This document shows, piece by piece, positions 45,351 through 53,929 of a stretch of 64,000 nt of DNA. The DNA comes from CALAMD01 sp035301345. Its GTDB lineage: Bacteria; Bacillota; Bacilli; Bacillales; Amphibacillaceae. The position numbers and the translations under genes are program-made. Position 1 is the stretch's first letter. Each line of letters opens with the position of its first letter. The stretch lies in the NCBI GenBank assembly GCA_035301345.1, contig DATGUM010000028.1, forward strand, positions 1 to 64,000. The letters are read 5' to 3'. Below the pieces are notes generated by a model, which was not told the DNA's origin, did not search any database, and worked only from the letters and a program-made list of their open reading frames with translations.

Positions 45351-46511
45351 GTGTCAAAAAACGAATCATTAGTACCAATAAAAACATTACTCTTTAGTTT
45401 TCATGCAACAAATACAATTATATTAAGTTTCCTTCCTTTATATTTAAAATTCAAAGGGTTAAATGGCACGGAAATTGGATGGGTATTAGCCATCGGACCG
45501 TTCGCTTCAATTGTTTCACAACCATTTTGGGGATACTTAAGTGACAAATATAAAACGGTTAAATATATATTACTCGTCTGTGTGATCGGCTTATTAATCT
45601 CAAGTACGATCTTCTTTCAAATGAATTCTCTGTTAATGATTTTATCGGTTGGAGCAATCTTTTACTTTTTCACGACACCGATTGGAGCACTCGGTGACAG
45701 CCTCGCTCAAAGGCGTGCAAATGCTTTAGGTGTATCATTTGGTAAAATTCGCATGTGGGGATCAATTGGCTTTGCGACTTCAGCGCTTATTATCGGAGAA
45801 ATATTAAATCGCGTAGGCGTGCAACATATGATTTGGCCATACTTGTTTTTCGGTACAATCGCTTTAATTGTCGTCATTCGATTAAAAGACGTACGAACGA
45901 CAGATGATCCTGTGCATATACGCGATGTCGGCAAGCTTTTACAAAAAAAGCATTATTCTATTTTTATATTATTAATGATTTTTATTACCGTTACGCACCG
46001 GGCAAATGATAGTTTTATCGGACTTTACGTCACGGAGTTAGGTGGTACAGAAAATTTAGTCGGACTCGCTTGGTTCGTCGGGGTTATTAGTGAGGCAATT
46101 GTATTTGCGATTGCTTACTTATGGTTTCGAAAATTTCATCCGATTATATTCGTTATTATTGCGGGCGCCATTTATACAGTTCGCTGGTTTATTTACGGAT
46201 CGATTCACGACCCAATGACATTGATTAGCTTTCAAGTGTTGCACGGCATCACGTTTGGAATGTTTTATTTATCAGCTTTCGATTACGTGACACGCCTCAT
46301 TCCAAAAGCTTTGCAATCAACAGGCCATTTAATTTATTACTCGGTATTTTTTGGCGTTTCTGGAATTATTGGTTCTTTAGCTGGTGGAAGTATTATCGAA
46401 CACTTTAACGGTCAAACGTTATACAACGTACTTGGGTACACATCACTCATTGGAACAATTGCCTTTATTATTTATTACATGATTTTTACGCGAAAAATAG
46501 TAGAGCAATGA
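45351..46511 (+). CDS. MFS transporter (MFS_1-like/nucleoside-symporter-like)
   Basis: A 386-residue 12-helix permease. It belongs to the MFS_1-like group related to LacY and NupG-type symporters: PLYLKFKGLNGTEIGWVL then SQPFWGYLSDKY (loop 2-3 motif) and SFGKIRMWGSIGFAT. It starts with GTG eight bases after AAGGAG. It is monocistronic. The substrate cannot be told, although sugars or nucleosides are typical of the group. Confidence 0.83.
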   Translation: MSKNESLVPIKTLLFSFHATNTIILSFLPLYLKFKGLNGTEIGWVLAIGPFASIVSQPFWGYLSDKYKTVKYILLVCVIGLLISSTIFFQMNSLLMILSVGAIFYFFTTPIGALGDSLAQRRANALGVSFGKIRMWGSIGFATSALIIGEILNRVGVQHMIWPYLFFGTIALIVVIRLKDVRTTDDPVHIRDVGKLLQKKHYSIFILLMIFITVTHRANDSFIGLYVTELGGTENLVGLAWFVGVISEAIVFAIAYLWFRKFHPIIFVIIAGAIYTVRWFIYGSIHDPMTLISFQVLHGITFGMFYLSAFDYVTRLIPKALQSTGHLIYYSVFFGVSGIIGSLAGGSIIEHFNGQTLYNVLGYTSLIGTIAFIIYYMIFTRKIVEQ

Positions 46512-46566
46512 GCGTGTGGACTATATTCGTTTCATAAAATCTTTTTACTAATATGTATACTATAAA

Positions 46567-46637
46567 AAATACCCTGTCCTTTCCTTGAACGTACGGATCG
46601 ATACAATCCGACTTTCCTAGGTAAAGACAGGGTATTT
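46567..46637. terminator. Large bidirectional hairpin between MFS and YjiH genes
   Basis: AAATACCCTGTC and GACAGGGTATTT pair perfectly over 47 bases. The loop contains a second hairpin, CGGAT/ATCCG (46594-46610). T-runs are weak. The position between convergent genes fits a terminator, but the large branched loop is unusual. Confidence 0.6.
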
Positions 46638-46701
46638 CTCTCACAATTTTCGTTCATTTACGTTTGTTCGAAATGAGTTAAAGGTTCATTCATTTTAACG
46701 A

Positions 46702-48213
46702 TTAAAATAGTAAATGCATGAATATTGCAACAATTGGAATTGCAACTAACGTTCTAACTAAGAACAATAAAGCTAACTCTAAAAACTTAACTGGTAAACG
46801 AGTCGCTAACATAACGACTACTGTTTCTGCTAAGAAGATTACTTGCACCATTGATAATGCTGTAATGAAGTAACGTGCACCAATATCAATAAATTCTACA
46901 TTGTCTGCAATAAGTAAAACTGGTAAGAACATTTCAGCAAAGCCAACTGGAATTGATGGAGCAATTGCTTGAGCATCTGGTACACCTAATACTTGTAATA
47001 ATGGAACAAAAACTTGCCCAATCCAGTGGAAGAACGGTGTATATTCAGCAATAATAAGTCCTGTAATTCCCGCAGCAGCAACTAAAGTAACTACCTTTGG
47101 AATAACACCAAAACCTTCTTTTAAACTAATAATAATTTCTTTAGCTAATGGTCTAGCTGTATATCCTCGCTTAGCTGCTCGATCAAGCCCTCTTTTAAAG
47201 ACAGCCATTTCAAATTTCGCTTCGCCTTTACGATCTTCTTCCGTCTGAATCTTTCCACTGAAATATTCACTTGGCTTTCTCGATAACGGTGGAATACGGC
47301 ACATGACAATTGCTACGAGAAAAGTAATGACTAAAGAAGAAAAGTACGTTTTAATAAAATGATCTCCTAATCCTGCTGTATTAATAACTAATAAAGCAAA
47401 ACCAACACTAACAGCACTAAAGGATGTTGCAATAAATGCTGCTTCTCTTTTTGTATAAACATTCATTTTAAAAAGACGACTCGTTATAATAACTGCAATT
47501 GAAGATGAACTAACAAATGAAGCAATTGCATCAATTGCACTTTTTCCTGGAACTTTAAATAACGGTCTCATCAATGGCTCCATTAATGAACCGACAAAGT
47601 CAATACCACCATAATTTAATAAAAATGGCATGAAAAATGCTCCGACGATAATAATCCACGTTACACCTAGAACAATATCCGGGACAACTGTTCCTCCCGT
47701 GCTACTACCAACAATCATTTCCGGTCCATTATAAGATGGAAACGTTACGTGCATCGTATAAATAACTGTATAAATCGTCCCTAAAATATAGAAAAATGGA
47801 TGCAATAAGGAATCATGGCCATAATAGTCATTAAGCTTAGATCCATTTTTTGAAAAGAACTTTCCATACACACTAAGAAATGCATTTCCTATCATTAATA
47901 ACATTACAAGCCACAATCCAAATAAACCAAATAAATCTTGGAAAAAGTTATAAATAAATCCAAATAAAATATCTGACTCACCTTGAATCTTCACTGGTAC
48001 AAAAAACACAAGGACAGCAATCGCACTAAATATTATTGATTTGATTAAACCAATTCTAAATTGACCTTTTGTAACTGTTACCGTATCAACGTATGTTGGA
48101 TCATCAGGATCAACTTCTATCTTTTCAATAGTTTCTTTCGCTTTTTCTTTCTTCTCTTTTATCGGGCCGTCTTTGAACTTTAAAGAATGTTTATTACTTT
48201 CTTCGATAATCAT
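46702..48213 (-). CDS. YjiH family membrane protein (Gate domain)
   Basis: A 503-residue membrane protein of the YjiH/nucleoside-recognition Gate family with about ten helices. A charged 50-residue N-terminal tail (KEKKEKAKETIEKIEVDPDD) precedes the first helix. Conserved parts include VPGKSAIDAIASFVSSSS and PSIPVGFAEMFLPVLL. These proteins are thought to be transporters and are often linked to amino-acid or ureohydrolase genes. It is the last gene of the catabolic cluster, 77 bases after the ureohydrolase and behind a hairpin that could lower its expression. Confidence 0.82.
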   Translation of the reverse strand: MIIEESNKHSLKFKDGPIKEKKEKAKETIEKIEVDPDDPTYVDTVTVTKGQFRIGLIKSIIFSAIAVLVFFVPVKIQGESDILFGFIYNFFQDLFGLFGLWLVMLLMIGNAFLSVYGKFFSKNGSKLNDYYGHDSLLHPFFYILGTIYTVIYTMHVTFPSYNGPEMIVGSSTGGTVVPDIVLGVTWIIIVGAFFMPFLLNYGGIDFVGSLMEPLMRPLFKVPGKSAIDAIASFVSSSSIAVIITSRLFKMNVYTKREAAFIATSFSAVSVGFALLVINTAGLGDHFIKTYFSSLVITFLVAIVMCRIPPLSRKPSEYFSGKIQTEEDRKGEAKFEMAVFKRGLDRAAKRGYTARPLAKEIIISLKEGFGVIPKVVTLVAAAGITGLIIAEYTPFFHWIGQVFVPLLQVLGVPDAQAIAPSIPVGFAEMFLPVLLIADNVEFIDIGARYFITALSMVQVIFLAETVVVMLATRLPVKFLELALLFLVRTLVAIPIVAIFMHLLF

Positions 48214-48257
48214 GAAAGCGCCTCCATTAATTTTATATTAAACATATGTGAAAAAAT

Positions 48258-48288
48258 CTTTTAGAGAAAGATAAACTTTCTCTAAAAG
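48258..48288 (-). terminator. Intercistronic hairpin between ureohydrolase and YjiH genes
   Basis: CTTTTAGAGAAAG and CTTTCTCTAAAAG are perfect complements over ATAAA (13-base stem), followed on the minus strand by ATTTTTT. It touches the ureohydrolase stop codon and may terminate part of the transcripts, leaving the YjiH gene at lower level. Confidence 0.75.
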
Positions 48289-48290
48289 TC

Positions 48291-49244
48291 TTATTTATCT
48301 TCTTTTTCCTTTAAAACAAAGCTCAGTAAATCTAAAGCAACACGTGCACCCGTTTGTCCTGTGATTCCTGTTGGATCATATGGCGGTGCAACTTCAACTA
48401 AATCAAACGCAATAACGTTTCCTCGTTTGGCAATCCCCTCCAACATTTCGTTTACTTCATCATAGAAAAAGCCACCTGGTGACGGAGTGCCTGTTGCTGG
48501 AGCAAGTGATGGGTCAAGTCCATCAATATCAATTGTTACATAATAATTTTCTCCCTCTGGCAACTGGTTAATAACTTCTTCAATGCCCATTTTTCTAATT
48601 TGACGTGGTGATAAAATTGTTGCTCCGTATTCTTTAGCTGCATCAACGTCTTCTTTTAAACTACTACTAATCCCGCGAATACCGAATTGGAATATTTCAC
48701 CAATATGATCCATTTCTGATAATCGACGAATACAACTTCCGTGACCATTTTTTTGACCTGAACGTTCATCTGCCCAGTCTAAATGTGCATCAATTTGAAT
48801 GACGTGAACTTTTTCAAAACTGTCAAGTGCTTTTCCAACAGGAATTGAAATTGAGTGATCTCCACCAAGTACGACAGGCATTGCACCTTTCTCAACAATC
48901 TTACGAACATCTTTTTCAGCATTATTTAAACTCTTTTCATGATCTCCATGCACCATATCAACATCGCCACAATCAACAACATCCCAACCTGGACCAAGGT
49001 ACATAATGTCCTTTTCAATGTCATAAGCACCTTCTAAACCAAAGCTATATAATGTAGAACCTTCACGGATACCTCTTGGTCCCATTCTAGCGCCAGACTT
49101 CCACTGTGTTCCCATATCATTTGGTACACCTATAACTGCAACATCTGCATCTAAATTATTTAAATCTGTACAAATCGGATACTTTCCAAACGTACAAATT
49201 CCTGTAAAAGGTAAATTTAATCTTTTCTCTTGTTTATCTCCCAT
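48291..49244 (-). CDS. Agmatinase-family ureohydrolase
   Basis: A 317-residue binuclear-manganese enzyme of the arginase/agmatinase superfamily. Metal motifs are VVLGGDHSISIPV, VIQIDAHLDWADE and VTIDIDGLDPSLAPATGTPSPGG. It is nearer to agmatinase and guanidinobutyrase than to arginase; substrate loops are not conclusive. It removes urea, or formamide or ammonia, from a guanidino or formimino compound. The start at 49244 has GGAGG; the longer frame runs back through its own promoter. A consensus sigma-54 promoter lies 45 bases upstream and the sigma-54 activator gene directly before it. Confidence 0.9.
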   Translation of the reverse strand: MGDKQEKRLNLPFTGICTFGKYPICTDLNNLDADVAVIGVPNDMGTQWKSGARMGPRGIREGSTLYSFGLEGAYDIEKDIMYLGPGWDVVDCGDVDMVHGDHEKSLNNAEKDVRKIVEKGAMPVVLGGDHSISIPVGKALDSFEKVHVIQIDAHLDWADERSGQKNGHGSCIRRLSEMDHIGEIFQFGIRGISSSLKEDVDAAKEYGATILSPRQIRKMGIEEVINQLPEGENYYVTIDIDGLDPSLAPATGTPSPGGFFYDEVNEMLEGIAKRGNVIAFDLVEVAPPYDPTGITGQTGARVALDLLSFVLKEKEDK

Positions 49245-49288
49245 GATAATTCCTCCATTGTCAGTAAAATTCATTTCACCTTTCATAT

Positions 49289-49305
49289 AGCAAAAATCAT
49301 GCCAA
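49289..49305 (-). promoter_or_regulatory. Sigma-54 (-24/-12) promoter of the ureohydrolase gene
   Basis: The minus strand reads TTGGCATGATTTTTGCT, an exact match to the TTGGCA-N6-TTGCT form, with GG and GC ten bases apart. Transcription would begin near 49278, giving a leader of about 34 bases before ATG 49244. The adjacent gene encodes a sigma-54 activator with an intact GAFTGA loop. Confidence 0.92.
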
Positions 49306-49383
49306 CTTTTATCTAAAAGACGAAACACTGATATATAAAGGATTTAACTGATTATTCATTTAATTGTTCAATCTTTACATTTA

Positions 49384-49411
49384 AAAACCTAGTCATCACT
49401 GACTAGGTTTT
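49384..49411 (-). terminator. Terminator/palindrome at the end of the sigma-54 activator gene
   Basis: AAAACCTAGTCA and TGACTAGGTTTT pair over TCAC, followed by T5 on the minus strand. The stem spans the stop codon of the activator gene. Its core TAGTCA-TCAC-TGACTA (49390-49405) also matches two palindromes before that gene, so it may double as an enhancer about 107 bases upstream of the -12 element. Confidence 0.75.
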
Positions 49412-50739
49412 ACGTATTTATTAATTTTTCGATTCGCCGTTGACTGGCTAATTTGCAGTCTTTTAGCTAATTTAACGCTAGACGGGTACTTTTTATACAT
49501 ATCTATGATAAAGTCTTTTTCTACTTCTTCTAAATACGCTTCTAAACTGACACTTTCATCACTCTCTTTACTTACGCCCACATCTTCTAATGTAATCTCT
49601 TCATCATTTGACGTTATGTGAATCCGTTCGATAAAGTTCCGCAATTCTCTAATGTTCCCAGGCCATTCTTGTTTTCGAATCCAATTAATTAATGATTTCG
49701 AAAGTCTTTTATGCGTCTTATATTTTTCATTAAATTCTTCTACTAATTCAAGAATCAATCGATCTAGTTCAGCTGTTCGTTCTCTTAACGGCGGAATATC
49801 CATCTTAATAACATTAATACGATAATAAAGATCTTCTCTAAATTTCTTCTCTTCAATGAGCTTCTGTAAATTTTGATTTGTTGCACAAATAATGCGACAA
49901 TTCAGATGAACAATTGTATGACCACCTACACGCTGAATCGCATAGTTCTGTAAAACGGATAATAATTTCACTTGTAAGTTTAATGATAGTTCTGATATTT
50001 CATCTAAAAAGATTGTCCCTTTTCCAGCTGCTTCAAAATAACCTTTTTTGCCGCCTTTTTTTGCACCAGTAAATGCTCCCTCTTCATAACCGAAAAGCTC
50101 TGATTCGATTAATGACTCTGGTATAGCGCCGCAGTTAATTTCAACAAAAGGCTCATCTTTCCGATTTGATCGATCATGTATTTTCCGAGCAATATAATTT
50201 TTTCCTACACCTGATTCCCCTGTTAAAAGAACTGTTACATCAAGGCTCGCAACTTTTTTAACGAGTGCTAATATTTTATTCATGCGTTTCTCTTCTGTTC
50301 CTTCTGATTCACGACCTAAACGAATAGCTTCTAACTCTTGTTCATACTTATGCATCGTTTCAGCAACTTGTTCATTTGTTTGCTTAAGGTAGTCTAACTC
50401 TGTCACATCCCGCGAAATACAGATTGATCCAATTAATTCGCCTGCCTCAAAAATGGGATAACCTGAAACAACAATCTTCCTCCCTTTTGGCGTTTGCTGT
50501 ATCGTCGTTTCCATTTGCATCGTCTGTAATATACGTGCAGTAATTGATGAAGGAAATAATATACCTGCTTTTTCTAAGTCATACACATTTTTCCCAACAA
50601 TTTCATCAATATTAATACCAAAAACATTTTGAAAGCTCTCACTAGCAAGTAGTACTTTTCCTGAATCATCCGTAATAAAAATCTCATCAAATGAGTACTT
50701 AATAATCTGTTTTAACAATATGTCATTTTTTAAGGCCAT
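49396..50739 (-). CDS. Sigma-54-dependent transcriptional activator (PAS-AAA-HTH)
   Basis: A 447-residue enhancer-binding protein. A PAS domain (about residues 8-120) may sense a small ligand or redox state. The AAA+ domain shows GESGVGKN (Walker A), ELFGYEEGAFTGAKKGG (complete GAFTGA loop that contacts sigma-54), GTIFLDEISEL (Walker B) and PPLRERTAELDRL. The C-terminal helix-turn-helix (KLAKRLQISQSTANRKINKY) is the TyrR/RocR type. It is the obvious activator of the ureohydrolase promoter immediately downstream. RocR of B. subtilis plays the same role for arginine genes, but this protein is a distinct member. Confidence 0.93.
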   Translation of the reverse strand: MALKNDILLKQIIKYSFDEIFITDDSGKVLLASESFQNVFGINIDEIVGKNVYDLEKAGILFPSSITARILQTMQMETTIQQTPKGRKIVVSGYPIFEAGELIGSICISRDVTELDYLKQTNEQVAETMHKYEQELEAIRLGRESEGTEEKRMNKILALVKKVASLDVTVLLTGESGVGKNYIARKIHDRSNRKDEPFVEINCGAIPESLIESELFGYEEGAFTGAKKGGKKGYFEAAGKGTIFLDEISELSLNLQVKLLSVLQNYAIQRVGGHTIVHLNCRIICATNQNLQKLIEEKKFREDLYYRINVIKMDIPPLRERTAELDRLILELVEEFNEKYKTHKRLSKSLINWIRKQEWPGNIRELRNFIERIHITSNDEEITLEDVGVSKESDESVSLEAYLEEVEKDFIIDMYKKYPSSVKLAKRLQISQSTANRKINKYVKPSQ

Positions 50740-50754
50740 TTAAAAGCTCCTCCT

Positions 50755-50791
50755 TAGTCATCTATGACTATACGTTATTCAGAAATGACTA
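50755..50791. promoter_or_regulatory. Tandem TAGTCA-N4-TGACTA sites before the activator gene
   Basis: TAGTCATCTATGACTA (50755-50770) and TATTCAGAAATGACTA (50776-50791) are two copies of the same palindrome, the second with one mismatch. Their centres are 21 bases apart, two helical turns. The first abuts the AAGGAGG of the activator gene. They match the palindrome at 49390-49405. Autoregulation by the activator is the simplest reading. Confidence 0.65.
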
Positions 50792-50867
50792 GATAACGAA
50801 TAAAAATAAATTAGTTTTTTAAATTACTATGAAGAAATTAGGCTAAAGCAAAGAACATATACATGAC

Positions 50868-50908
50868 AGAAATATCCTATCCTCCCTTAAGAGTGACAGG
50901 ATATTTCT
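50868..50908. terminator. Terminator after the amidohydrolase gene
   Basis: AGAAATATCCT and AGGATATTTCT form an 11-base stem over about 19 bases. The T-run is short, so strength is uncertain. Confidence 0.65.
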
Positions 50909-50988
50909 TTCACTATTATTTTATTTTTATTATTTTCATTTGTTTATCCTAAATTTAACTTCATCAATAATTATATCACATATTTTAC

Positions 50989-52350
50989 TTAATCAATCAT
51001 AGTAAATCTGCTCGGTAATTCGATACCGGCTTTCTTTCTTATCCCAGCGGCCATTTCTTCAGCTAAATTTAATATAGACGATTCATCTTCCATCATTACT
51101 TGTCTGTTCTTCATAATCCAAACACCGTCACACATTGACGACTCTACATTTGATGAATGAGATGCATATACGATATTTGACACAGGGTCATGTGTTGGTA
51201 AGCTTCCAATGGACTTAGGATTTATAATAATTAAATCAGCTTTTTTCCCGACTTCTAAACTACCTATCTCATCTTCTTGTAAAATTGTTTTTGCCCCATT
51301 AATCGTCGCCATTTCTAACACTTTTTCTGCAGGAACGACTGTCGGGTCTAGCGTTCGACCTTTATGGATAAGAGCTGTTAAGTTCATTTCATCAATCATA
51401 TCCATCCGATTATTACACGGTGCTCCATCAGTTCCGATCGAGACAGTAATTCCTTTTTGTAGCATTTCTGGTATTTTAGCAAAACCAAGCACCCTCATAG
51501 CTGCTGCTGGGTTATGTGATGCTTTCACATCATGTAATAAAAATAAATCTACTTCATTATTCGTTAACCACACTGTATGTGCTGCCAGTAAATTTTTATC
51601 TAACAAACCGATACTATTTAAATATTCAACGGTCGTCATGCCGTATTTCTCTTTAGTAAATGCCATTTCTTCAGGAATTTCAGCTACGTGCATATGAATA
51701 CCTGTATCATATTCATCAGCTAGTTGCTTCGTGCGTAATAGCAAGTCTTCAGTCACATTAAAAATTGTTCGAGCAGCAAACCAATATTTAATTCGCCCAT
51801 TTGCAGCATTATTCCATTTATTATAGGCGGATTTTTGAATGTTTAGCGTTTCGTCTGTGCTTTCTACCCAATTTTCTGGCAAACCTTCCCCCATATCCAT
51901 TGTCGAACGAGCGAGCGCACAACGTACACCCATTTTTTCTACCGCTCGACCAATCGCGTCCACATGAAAGCCTCCAGATTCTGCAAATGAAGTAACACCT
52001 GATTTTATTAACTCAATAATACAAGCAATTGCAGCAATATATTGTTCTTCTTCACCCAAACTACTTTCATAAGGCCACGTTCTTTTTCGTAACCATGTTA
52101 ATAAATCTACGTCATCTGCTAGCCCTCTACCTAATTGCTGAGTTGCATGTACGTGTGTATTAATTAAACCTGGCATAACGATTTTACCTTCACAGTCGAT
52201 AATTTCTACATCTGATTGAAGTAACTTATCATCAATATCGCCAATCGACTTAATTCGATCATTTTCAATTAAAATATGACTCGAACGGTACGCTTCTGAT
52301 TGTTTATTCATTGTAATAATATACGCGTTTTTCAATAAAGTTTGTGACAT
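50989..52350 (-). CDS. Amidohydrolase (AtzB/guanine-deaminase/8-oxoguanine-deaminase group)
   Basis: A 453-residue metal-dependent hydrolase with the split beta domain at both ends and a TIM barrel. Metal ligands are visible in PGLINTHVHATQQ (HxH), GIHMHVAEIPEE (His), LLAAHTVWL (His) and SIGTDGAPCNN (Asp). These features, with SHNPAAAMRVLG, place it among deaminases of purines, hydroxyatrazine, 8-oxoguanine and adenosine derivatives. It is 23 bases downstream of an NCS2 purine-type permease, so its substrate is likely the imported base. Which ring it deaminates or opens is not decided by the sequence. Confidence 0.87.
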   Translation of the reverse strand: MSQTLLKNAYIITMNKQSEAYRSSHILIENDRIKSIGDIDDKLLQSDVEIIDCEGKIVMPGLINTHVHATQQLGRGLADDVDLLTWLRKRTWPYESSLGEEEQYIAAIACIIELIKSGVTSFAESGGFHVDAIGRAVEKMGVRCALARSTMDMGEGLPENWVESTDETLNIQKSAYNKWNNAANGRIKYWFAARTIFNVTEDLLLRTKQLADEYDTGIHMHVAEIPEEMAFTKEKYGMTTVEYLNSIGLLDKNLLAAHTVWLTNNEVDLFLLHDVKASHNPAAAMRVLGFAKIPEMLQKGITVSIGTDGAPCNNRMDMIDEMNLTALIHKGRTLDPTVVPAEKVLEMATINGAKTILQEDEIGSLEVGKKADLIIINPKSIGSLPTHDPVSNIVYASHSSNVESSMCDGVWIMKNRQVMMEDESSILNLAEEMAAGIRKKAGIELPSRFTMID

Positions 52351-52373
52351 ATTTATTCATCCTTTTCATCCGA

Positions 52374-53681
52374 TTATTTTTTATCTTCTTTAAGAACTAA
52401 ATTTAATAATACAGCCATTAATGCACCTATAGCCATCCCCGCAGAAATTAAATATTGAATAAATTCCGGGAAAATATTCATCACTTCTTCTGGCATAACA
52501 ATACCACTAATAACGAATAAAATAGGTATTCCTATCACTAACATATTTCTTTCCGTTAACTTAACATGCTTTATAATTCTTAATCCATTCATTGCAATAA
52601 TAACTGTTACGATCGTAAATACTCCCATAATAACAACTTCAGGAATAACTGAAATTAACGTAGTGAATTTAGGCACTAATCCTAATAACATGAGAATACC
52701 TCCTGCTGCAAGAATAGCCTGTCTACTAGCTACTCCAGTGACAGCAATGATACCAGCATTCGTTGAATAACCTGTTACTGGTAAACCACCTAATAGTGAT
52801 GCCGTCGTGAGTCCTAACCCTTCACCAGCAGTACCTTTATCAATTCTTTCTCTCGTGATTTCTTCATCAATAACTGTTCCGACAGCAAACCAAGTGCCTG
52901 TACTTTCAATTAAAATAACAAAATAAATAAAAATCATCGTTACAATTGCGGAAAGATCAAATACTGGCATACCGAAACCAAATAAATGAGGTAACGCAAT
53001 CCATGGTGCATCTAAGATTGGTGAAAAATCAACCATATCAAATGTCATCGCAATAATTGTTCCAACGATAAGTGCGACTAAAACAGACGTTAATTTAACG
53101 ATTTGAAGTGCTTTCCCTACTCGTGAACCTATGACTAATAAGACAACGAGTACAACGGCTGAAGATGTTGCAACAATTAAGTTCTCACCGTGAGATCCGT
53201 CTGTTCCTTGAAATATATTAGTCATAGCGACAGGCATTAAAGCAATACCTATAACTAAAATAACTGTACCTGCCACAATAGGCGGAACAACTCTTCTGAT
53301 TAATCTCCCTACGACTTTAAAGTACCCTAATAAAGTAATTAAAATAGCTCCTGGGATTAAGCTACCAATCATAGCTGGAATACCAAGACTCCCACCAATG
53401 GATGCTAGAGCACCTATAGGAATATATGATGGTCCTTGTACGACTGGCAATTTAATACCAATGGACACTTGAATAATTGTTGCAATACCTGCCGATAAGA
53501 ATGTTGCTTGAATAAGAATAGAAGTTTCTCCGATAGTAAAAGCTAAAATACTTGCTAATATAATAGGTACAATATATAAATCCATTGCCAAAACATGTTG
53601 AAAACCTAATAAAATAGCCTTACTAAACGATATCTTGTCATCCACATCTGCAACTAACGTAATTTCCTCATTTTTACTCAC
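52374..53681 (-). CDS. NCS2 family purine/pyrimidine-type permease
   Basis: A 435-residue nucleobase:cation symporter-2 with about 14 helices. QGPSYIPIGALASIGGSLGIP and ESTGTWFAVGTVI with TAGEGLGLTTASLLGG are the family core; the latter carries the substrate-binding Glu. The frame starts earlier (53717), but GAGGAGG sits six bases before a GTG at 53681, which I take as start. NCS2 carriers import xanthine, uric acid, guanine or uracil. The next gene is the amidohydrolase. Confidence 0.88.
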   Translation of the reverse strand: MSKNEEITLVADVDDKISFSKAILLGFQHVLAMDLYIVPIILASILAFTIGETSILIQATFLSAGIATIIQVSIGIKLPVVQGPSYIPIGALASIGGSLGIPAMIGSLIPGAILITLLGYFKVVGRLIRRVVPPIVAGTVILVIGIALMPVAMTNIFQGTDGSHGENLIVATSSAVVLVVLLVIGSRVGKALQIVKLTSVLVALIVGTIIAMTFDMVDFSPILDAPWIALPHLFGFGMPVFDLSAIVTMIFIYFVILIESTGTWFAVGTVIDEEITRERIDKGTAGEGLGLTTASLLGGLPVTGYSTNAGIIAVTGVASRQAILAAGGILMLLGLVPKFTTLISVIPEVVIMGVFTIVTVIIAMNGLRIIKHVKLTERNMLVIGIPILFVISGIVMPEEVMNIFPEFIQYLISAGMAIGALMAVLLNLVLKEDKK

Positions 53682-53783
53682 ATGATTCTCCTCCTCGTAT
53701 GTTGATTCCTTTATCACTTCCTCAGGAGCTTCTTCGTTGTGTGTTTCTTAAAGTTAATTATGTTTCCTTTAGGAATTTAAAAT

Positions 53784-53812
53784 ATCATAACATAAGAAAA
53801 TCATGCACACAA
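53784..53812 (-). promoter_or_regulatory. Probable promoter of permease-amidohydrolase operon
   Basis: On the minus strand TTGTGT (53807-53812), 17 bases, TATGAT (53784-53789). It lies about 100 bases before the permease start and is sigma-A-like, unlike the ureohydrolase promoter. Confidence 0.55.
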
Positions 53813-53842
53813 CTAAAATGAGGGAATTTTCTAAAAATTACA

Positions 53843-53903
53843 TAAAAAAATAAACTTCTATAATAACTTTTTCGTTTAAACAACGTGTTATTAAAGAAGT
53901 TTA
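53843..53903 (-). terminator. Terminator after the XRE-cupin gene
   Basis: TAAACTTCT pairs with AGAAGTTTA and, inside, TAATAAC with GTTATTA. The minus-strand transcript leaves into a run of seven T. Confidence 0.85.
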
Positions 53904-53929
53904 CTCAAACAAACGCACATTCGTTTTAA

